A DNA stretch of 57,280 nt from Ignavibacteriota bacterium. Its GTDB lineage: Bacteria; Bacteroidota; Ignavibacteria; UBA10030; UBA6906. The stretch covers positions 17,610 to 74,889 of the forward strand of contig PMJQ01000042.1 of the NCBI GenBank assembly GCA_003157485.1, read 5' to 3'. The position numbers were made by a program, and so were the translations under genes. The notes under the pieces were generated by a model. That model worked only from the letters and a program-made list of their open reading frames with translations, was not told the DNA's origin and made no database searches. This document shows positions 52,428-57,280 of this stretch, piece after piece. Each line of letters opens with the position of its first letter. Position 1 is the stretch's first letter.

Positions 52428-53188
52428 TGCGGGTTCTCCTTCTTCCCTGATTCGGATTTGTCCTGCTGCTGCGCCTTCTGCTGTTCCGAAATGAGGTTGT
52501 GAACGGTGTTGGCGAGAATGACGATGTCCACGCGCCTGTTCTGCGCCCTGTGGACGTCGCTGTCGTTCGGAACAAGAGGCTGGTATTCGGCAAAGCCGAC
52601 CGCCGCCACCTTTTCGGGATTCAGCGAATGCACCTGTATGAGATAATACGCAATACTTACTGCACGCGCCACAGAGAGATGCCAGTTCGACGGGTACTGG
52701 GCGGAGCTGATGGGGACGTTGTCGGTGTGCCCCTCGACCCGGACGTCGTTCGGAAGCTCCCGCAGCACGCGGGCAAGGCTGTCGAGCGCAGGCATCGAGG
52801 ACTCCTTGATGTCGGCGCTCCCCGAGGCAAACAGGAGTTCATCCATGATGTGGACGGTGATCCCGCGCTCGTTGCTCGATATGGCGATCGGGAGCTTCTT
52901 GGTCTCCAGATGGAGCGCCGAACGGAGATCCTGCGCGATCTTCTGCCGTTCGTTCTGTATCAGCGGGATCTGCGAACTCATGACGCCGTTGTTCCCCGCC
53001 ATCACGCCCTTGGAGGAACCGAAAATCCCTCCCATGGCGTTCACGATATCGGCATATTTTCCCGCATCAATCTTCGACATCGCGTACAGGATGACAAAGA
53101 GCCCCAGCAGCAGGGTGATGAGGTCGGCATAGGTCAGCAGCCACCGCTCCGAATTCTCGTGCTCCCCGGTATGGACCTTCTTCTTCAT
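52424..53188 (-). CDS. Second stator protein, MotB/PomB paralogue
   Basis: The 254-residue protein has the N-terminal helix 'LLTYADLITLLLGLFVILYAM' with the ion-carrying Asp, and an OmpA-like domain with 'EGHTDNVPI' and 'NWHLSVARAVSIAYYL'. It differs from the MotB encoded 1.6 kb downstream in entry motif and plug region, and resembles the broad Gram-positive/PomB-type branch. A Lys/Gln-rich C-terminus follows. It overlaps the motA paralogue by one base (TGATG), forming a complete second stator in the same operon. Ion type cannot be read reliably. Confidence 0.9.
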   Translation of the reverse strand: MKKKVHTGEHENSERWLLTYADLITLLLGLFVILYAMSKIDAGKYADIVNAMGGIFGSSKGVMAGNNGVMSSQIPLIQNERQKIAQDLRSALHLETKKLPIAISSNERGITVHIMDELLFASGSADIKESSMPALDSLARVLRELPNDVRVEGHTDNVPISSAQYPSNWHLSVARAVSIAYYLIQVHSLNPEKVAAVGFAEYQPLVPNDSDVHRAQNRRVDIVILANTVHNLISEQQKAQQQDKSESGKKENPQ

Positions 53189-53967
53189 CAGTCGTCCGTT
53201 TCCTGCTGATTGGACGGAAGCATGCTGTTCAGTTTGGCCTTGATGACCGAGGGAACCTCGCCCGCCTGTATCGAGAGGACCCCCTCGACGATCATGTCCA
53301 TGAAGAGATATTCCTGGTCATGGATGAACTTCAGCTTGTCCGCGATGGGGAGCCAGACGATGTTCGCCATGAACACTCCCCAGAGCGTCGCAATGAACGC
53401 GCTCGCGATGTGCCGGATGAGGATGTTCGCGTCCTCCCCCGCCGAGGCCAGCGTGGCGATCAGCCCCATGACGGTCCCGATGATCCCCATCGTCGGCGAA
53501 TATCCCCCCATTTTCTGGAATATTGCGGCCGCGCGCCCGTGACGCTCGCCGACATAATTGACCTCGGTCTCGGCCAGCGCCCTCAGCACCTCGGGCTCCG
53601 TTCCGTCGATGGCAAACCGGAGAATCTTCTTCATGAACGCGTTGGAGACGCCGCCGAGCTCCTTCTCCAGCGCCAGGAGCCCCTCCTTCCGCGCCACCGT
53701 CGAATACCGGACGATGCTTTCGATCGTGTCCTTTACCTCGTACGACGGGGGGAAGAGGGCAAGCTTCAACATCGTGCCGATCTGCATGAAGTTCTTCAGC
53801 GACGTGCCGATCATCGCCGCAGAAAACGTCCCCAGAAAGACGATCGTCATCGCAGGCAGGAGGATCAGCGCCCCGATGCTCCCTCCTTCGAGCATGAACG
53901 ACCCGAAGATCGCGATCACACCCAGGACGAGACCACCGGCCGTCGTTATGTCGAATGTCCGTTTCAT
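53188..53967 (-). CDS. Second stator protein, MotA/PomA paralogue
   Basis: The 259-residue protein has four membrane segments and the short PomA/MotA form. 'FDITTAGGLVLGVIAIFGSFMLEGG' opens it, 'RYSTVARKEGLLALEKEL' is the rotor-facing loop, 'GGYSPTMGIIGTVMGLIATL' is TM3 and 'ASAFIATLWGVFMANIVWLPIADKL' is TM4. It starts four bases after flgL. With the gene behind it, it makes a second stator distinct from MotA/B at 50-51.7 kb. Confidence 0.92.
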   Translation of the reverse strand: MKRTFDITTAGGLVLGVIAIFGSFMLEGGSIGALILLPAMTIVFLGTFSAAMIGTSLKNFMQIGTMLKLALFPPSYEVKDTIESIVRYSTVARKEGLLALEKELGGVSNAFMKKILRFAIDGTEPEVLRALAETEVNYVGERHGRAAAIFQKMGGYSPTMGIIGTVMGLIATLASAGEDANILIRHIASAFIATLWGVFMANIVWLPIADKLKFIHDQEYLFMDMIVEGVLSIQAGEVPSVIKAKLNSMLPSNQQETDD

Positions 53968-53971
53968 GTCA

Positions 53972-54868
53972 TCACGTCAGAAAATCCGTCAGTGACAGGG
54001 GGAGGATCTTGGCCCCGATCGCCAGCGCGGCGTCGAGCGTCGTCTGCTCCTGTTTCAGATTCAGCGTCGCCGCGGCGACGTCCGTGTCCTGCTGCGCGGA
54101 CCGGAGGGAGAGGAGCTGCGTGTGCTGCGCCTGAAGGTGCGCCGCCGTCGTGTCGAGGCCCTGCAGCACGGTGCCGGCCCGCCCGGAGGCGGAAAGGAGC
54201 GTGTTGAGCGAATTCTGGACCGCCGTCTCATCGGCGGCAGTCGGCACGATGCCGGCCTTCAGGTTGTCGCGTATCTTGATCATCTCGTCGAGGAGGGCGG
54301 TCCCGTTGAACGCCTCCTGCCCCGAGACGTTCACCTGCTGGGTCTGTCCCTCGGCCACCGCATAGCTTATCGTCCCGGCGTTCCCGTTGAACGTCACGGT
54401 TTCGGACGGGGGAGGCGCGGCGTTCGGCGTGAGGACGTACGGCGGGGTCTGGGTCTGGGTCCCCCCGAAGACGTACTTGCCGTTGAACTGCGTGTTGGCC
54501 TGCGCGAGCACCTGCGAAATGTACCCGTCCACGGTGTCGGCGAACGACGGAATCGTGGAGGCCTGGGCGCCGTTGGCCGCCTGGGTCATCGTGGTCTGGA
54601 GCTGCCCGATGATCTGCTGGACGCCGTCAAGCGCGTCCGTCGTCGTCGAGAGCATGGACTGGGCGGACCCTATATTGCTCGTGAATTGCTCGTTCCGGCT
54701 CAGGCTCGTATTCAGCCGCAGGATCAGGTCCGCCGCCTCGGGATCGTCCGAGGGCTCGTTCACCCTCAGGCCCGAAGAGAGCTGGTTCTGGTATTCGTTG
54801 ATCCGCTGCTGCGAGTTGTTCACGTTGTACAGGAAATCAGACGCGAACCGGCTTTCTGTAATTCTCAT
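53972..54868 (-). CDS. flgL: Flagellar hook-associated protein FlgL (HAP3)
   Basis: The 298-residue protein has the flagellin-like N-terminal helix 'NNSQQRINEYQNQLSSGLRVNEPSDDP' and a C-terminal D0/D1 helix 'AAATLNLKQEQTTLDAALAIGAKI'. The centre is a short beta domain ('GKYVFGGTQTQTPPY'). It joins hook to filament below flagellin. It starts two bases after the flgK stop. Confidence 0.95.
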   Translation of the reverse strand: MRITESRFASDFLYNVNNSQQRINEYQNQLSSGLRVNEPSDDPEAADLILRLNTSLSRNEQFTSNIGSAQSMLSTTTDALDGVQQIIGQLQTTMTQAANGAQASTIPSFADTVDGYISQVLAQANTQFNGKYVFGGTQTQTPPYVLTPNAAPPPSETVTFNGNAGTISYAVAEGQTQQVNVSGQEAFNGTALLDEMIKIRDNLKAGIVPTAADETAVQNSLNTLLSASGRAGTVLQGLDTTAAHLQAQHTQLLSLRSAQQDTDVAAATLNLKQEQTTLDAALAIGAKILPLSLTDFLT

Positions 54869-54870
54869 GG

Positions 54871-56238
54871 CTACACCATCTGGATAAGTGTGTCGAACAT
54901 TGCATTAACTGTCGTTACGAGCTTTGCGGCGGCGTCATACCCCTTCTGGTACTCTATCATGTTCGTCATCTCCTCGTCGAGCGAGACCCCCGCCACGGAG
55001 CTCTGCTGGTTCTGGAGGCCCGTCAGGACGGACTGCTGCTGCGTCGACGTGTCGCCGGCCGTCTTCACCGCGGTCCCGAGCGAACTCACGACGCCGTTGT
55101 AAAACTGACCTATCGTGACGGAGTTGCTGCTGAGGAGATTCTCGTTCTGCACGCCCGCCAGCGCGAGCGCGTTCGTGTTGTCTCCGGGCGTGCCGTCGGA
55201 GGAGGCGGCAATCAGGTTGGGATCCGCCTGGAGCGCGGGATTCAGATTGATGTCGGCGGCGCCGGTCCCCGTGAAGAACGCGTTCCCCGTCGGGGGAGGC
55301 GTGCCGAGTCCGTCGCCCGCCGCATGGATCTGGTTGACCCTTGTGATGAGCGCCCCCGCGGCCTGGTCGAGCTGGGTGAGGATGCCGGGGATGGCGGTGT
55401 TGTACATGTTCAGGACTCCCCCGAGCTCCCCCCCAGTGACGTTCAGGTTCGGGCCGCCGAGCGACGTGTTGATGGCGATGCTGTTTCCCACGACGGCGGA
55501 CGTGAGCTGGAGCGATCCGGCGCCGGAGGCGATGACGCTCCCCCCGGTCGAGACGAGCATAGATCCCCGCGTGTCAAACGAGACGCTGATGTTGATCAGA
55601 CCGGAGAGCTCCTGAAGCTTCTGGTCGCGCTGGTCCATTGCATCGTTCGCATCCTGACCGGCGGCGTGCGCGGCCGTGATCTGGCGATCCAGCGTGCTCA
55701 GCTCTGACGTCAGCGTATTTATCGACGTGACCTTGGCGGCCGCGTCTTCCGCGAGGGAGGAGCGAAGCTGCGTCAGGTCGCCGTTCAGCGTGTGGAACGA
55801 CTGGGCAAGCTGACCGGCGCTCTGGAGCACCGCGTTGCGCGAAGAGCTGTCCTCCGGGTTGACGGAGAGGCTCTGCCACGAGTTGAAGAACTGCGAGAGG
55901 GAACCGCTCAGCGCGGTGTCCGACGGCTCGTTGAAACTCGACTGGACCTGCGACAGGATCTGGTTCTCCATCGAGGAACGGGACTGCGACTGGCTCACGT
56001 CGCGTATCTGCGCGTCGGCAAACTGGTCTCTCATGCGCGTCACGGACGCCACCGTGACCCCCGTCCCCAGGAGCCCGTACGGCTCCGGAAGAGGCTGCGT
56101 CGGAACAAATCCCGCAACCTGGCGCGAATATCCCGGCGTCGTCGCATTGGCGATGTTGTGACTCGTGACGCCGAGCCCCGTCTGCTGGGCCTGCATGGCC
56201 CGGCGGGCGGTTTCAAGTATGAGGGAAAGACCTGACAT
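54871..56238 (-). CDS. flgK: Flagellar hook-associated protein FlgK (HAP1)
   Basis: The 455-residue protein has the N-terminal 'LGVTSHNIANATTPGYSRQ' of rod/hook/HAP proteins and a C-terminal 'VSLDEEMTNMIEYQKGYDAAAKLVTTVNAMFDTLIQMV'-type helix. The middle is beta-rich with much Ser/Gly/Asn. Its length is at the short end for FlgK. It forms the first hook-filament junction ring. It starts two bases after flgN. Confidence 0.95.
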   Translation of the reverse strand: MSGLSLILETARRAMQAQQTGLGVTSHNIANATTPGYSRQVAGFVPTQPLPEPYGLLGTGVTVASVTRMRDQFADAQIRDVSQSQSRSSMENQILSQVQSSFNEPSDTALSGSLSQFFNSWQSLSVNPEDSSSRNAVLQSAGQLAQSFHTLNGDLTQLRSSLAEDAAAKVTSINTLTSELSTLDRQITAAHAAGQDANDAMDQRDQKLQELSGLINISVSFDTRGSMLVSTGGSVIASGAGSLQLTSAVVGNSIAINTSLGGPNLNVTGGELGGVLNMYNTAIPGILTQLDQAAGALITRVNQIHAAGDGLGTPPPTGNAFFTGTGAADINLNPALQADPNLIAASSDGTPGDNTNALALAGVQNENLLSSNSVTIGQFYNGVVSSLGTAVKTAGDTSTQQQSVLTGLQNQQSSVAGVSLDEEMTNMIEYQKGYDAAAKLVTTVNAMFDTLIQMV

Positions 56239-56240
56239 GG

Positions 56241-56699
56241 CTACATCCTCTGATCGATGAGTGTGCGCGTGTGATCGTCGGTGACGATGCGGAGCGTTTC
56301 CTCGACGAACCGGCGGGACCTTTCAAGCAGAACCCTGTTCCTGCCGTTGGCGGCGACGATGTTCTCGACGACGCTCCGGAGCCTGTCGGCCGCTCCGGCG
56401 ACCGCCACCGCATCCGCCGGGGGAAGATACCGGACGAGCTCGCGGACAGTCATACGCCTGACCTCCTGGCTGCCTCCGGGGAAAAGGCGCTTCCCGATCT
56501 CCTCAGCGCACCGTGCGCGGTCCTGGTCGAGCTTCTCCAGGGGCTTCATCAACTCGGTTTCCGCTTTCACCGTCTCGGCAACGTCCCTGGAAGAGAGCCG
56601 GATTATCGCCTCCATCTCCTTCGTCACCTGGTCGTAAATCCCGGTGGCGACTTCCGCCTCCGTTTCGAGTATTGTCTTCAGCGTTTCAACGTCTTTCAT
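56241..56699 (-). CDS. flgN: FlgN-like flagellar export chaperone
   Basis: I chose ATG 56699 (MKDVETLKTIL), overlapping the end of the lytic transglycosylase gene; the product has 152 residues. It is almost wholly helical and acidic ('ILETEAEVATGIYDQVTKEMEAII') with no membrane helix, as expected for FlgN, which binds FlgK and FlgL before export. Position directly ahead of flgK supports the call more than sequence does, since FlgN diverges rapidly. Confidence 0.8.
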   Translation of the reverse strand: MKDVETLKTILETEAEVATGIYDQVTKEMEAIIRLSSRDVAETVKAETELMKPLEKLDQDRARCAEEIGKRLFPGGSQEVRRMTVRELVRYLPPADAVAVAGAADRLRSVVENIVAANGRNRVLLERSRRFVEETLRIVTDDHTRTLIDQRM

Positions 56700-57280
56700 T
56701 CGATGCTTCCTCCTTCTCAAAGAATTTCATGTAGTTCATGACGCGCCGGACATATGCCTGCGTTTCCGGGATCGGGGGTATTCCTCCGTGCTTCTCCACC
56801 CGGCCCGGCCCCGCGTTATACGATGCGATGATGCTCGCCGTATCCCCCGGAAAACGCCGTGTGAGCGATTGCAGGTATTTCGCCCCCCCGTGAATATTCT
56901 CCGCGGGATTCCAAACGTTCGTGACGCCCATGTCGGCCGCCGTTGTATCGGTAAGCTGCATCAGCCCCTTGGCGTCCTTCGCCGAGACCGCGTTCGCCTG
57001 TCCGGCGGACTCGACCGCGATGACCGCCTTGATTATCGTCGTGTCGACCCCGTGTTTCTGCGATGCGTCCTGTATGATGTGCTCGTACGATGCAATCCGG
57101 TCAAGGGTGGACGCGGACGGAGCGGTCCAGACGACCGGCTGCGCCGGGGCCTGTTGCAGTGCCCCCGCATGAGGCACTGTGACGGCGCTCCGTGAGGCCT
57201 TTGCGTGCGCAGGCGCAGAGGCCGGAGCGGATGGGGTCGCCGAAGGCGGCGTGCTCTGCAGAGCCTGTGCACGTGGCGCG
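56686..57280 (-). CDS. SLT-type lytic transglycosylase, 5' end beyond the window
   Basis: The frame is open to the window edge; the GTG at 57177 in the track is probably not the real start. About 35 upstream residues are Ala/Pro/Ser-rich, like a linker after an N-terminal domain. Residues from 'IIQDASQKHGVDTTIIKAVIAVESAGQ' on are the SLT (transglycosylase) domain: catalytic Glu in 'AVESAG', 'SAKDAKGLMQLTDTTA', 'AENIHGGAKYL' and 'ASYNAGPGRV'. It cuts peptidoglycan so that the rod can pass, a role similar to FlgJ, whose rod-binding domain may lie upstream. Confidence 0.9.
   Translation of the reverse strand, partial: APRAQALQSTPPSATPSAPASAPAHAKASRSAVTVPHAGALQQAPAQPVVWTAPSASTLDRIASYEHIIQDASQKHGVDTTIIKAVIAVESAGQANAVSAKDAKGLMQLTDTTAADMGVTNVWNPAENIHGGAKYLQSLTRRFPGDTASIIASYNAGPGRVEKHGGIPPIPETQAYVRRVMNYMKFFEKEEASNERR

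Noticed and set aside
1-57280. tRNA, rRNA, insertion sequence or integrase genes
   Set aside because: I looked for tRNA arms, transposase motifs and terminal inverted repeats and saw none; a covariance search could still find a small RNA.

Overview
The window looks like chromosome from a GC-rich, diderm, flagellated bacterium of the FCB group (Bacteroidota / Ignavibacteriota / Kapabacteria-like). Two proteins end in type IX secretion (T9SS) sorting domains with the 'NPFNPSTVI' signature. A DUF2723 membrane protein, a Wzi-like barrel protein and many lipoproteins fit the same group. The complete flagellar operon argues against gut-type Bacteroidetes. Several promoters resemble canonical TTGACA/TATAAT rather than the TTTG-type promoters of Bacteroidetes proper. 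Lineage is inferred from gene content only.

Layout. 1-5.3 kb: end of a dienelactone hydrolase, a DUF2723 membrane protein and a NatAB-type ABC exporter. 5.3-9.4 kb: a regulated leader, then a Rieske lipoprotein, a b561-like membrane protein, a YceI protein, a DOMON/CBM9-like lipoprotein and a lone ModB permease. 9.5-18.5 kb: two small unknowns; an RND pump translationally coupled to a TTG-start unknown and a zinc-finger/FG-GAP membrane protein, with a perfect terminator hairpin in the pump leader; then an alcohol dehydrogenase and an aldo/keto reductase. 18.6-25.1 kb: a compact seven-gene minus-strand operon of two lipoproteins, a half-length TolC-like protein, an unknown, a YdjM-hydrolase/HlyD-like fusion, a RadA-like ATPase without its Lon domain, and a membrane-anchored P-loop ATPase. 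25.2-34 kb: an excisionase-type HTH gene, a mini T9SS protein, a flippase-like protein, a barrel protein, an M28 peptidase, a DUF6263-like protein, an aminopeptidase P pseudogene, a lipoprotein and a degenerate TlpA/CBM48 protein. 34-42.5 kb: a carbohydrate locus (Wzi-like, GH127, GalT, GH172/DUF2961, UroD-like). 42.5-44.2 kb: an ECF sigma/anti-sigma pair divergent from two small membrane-protein genes. 44-48.9 kb: a secreted unknown, a T9SS subtilase, an OprB-like porin and a CheY-like regulator. 48.9-57.3 kb: a flagellar operon (SLT, FlgN, FlgK, FlgL, PomA/B-type stator, FliW, CsrA, MotA/B, and a response regulator with a degenerate HD-GYP domain).

The strongest new observation links two distant loci. 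The ECF intergenic region carries two mirror-image copies of TGTAAGAAA-N15-GTCTAACA, one facing the sigma gene and one facing the small membrane genes. A third copy, TGTAAGAAA-N15-GTCTAATA, lies at 25145-25176 just upstream of the seven-gene operon and in its orientation. I infer that this ECF sigma factor controls the operon. The operon itself looks like an undescribed envelope-spanning machine: TolC-like and HlyD-like parts without an ABC or RND pump, joined to a membrane metal-hydrolase domain and two unusual P-loop ATPases.

A second theme is gene decay. There is an aminopeptidase P gene with its centre deleted, an N-terminal scrap of a formylglycine-generating-enzyme-like gene in frame ahead of GH172, and a T9SS protein with almost no passenger.
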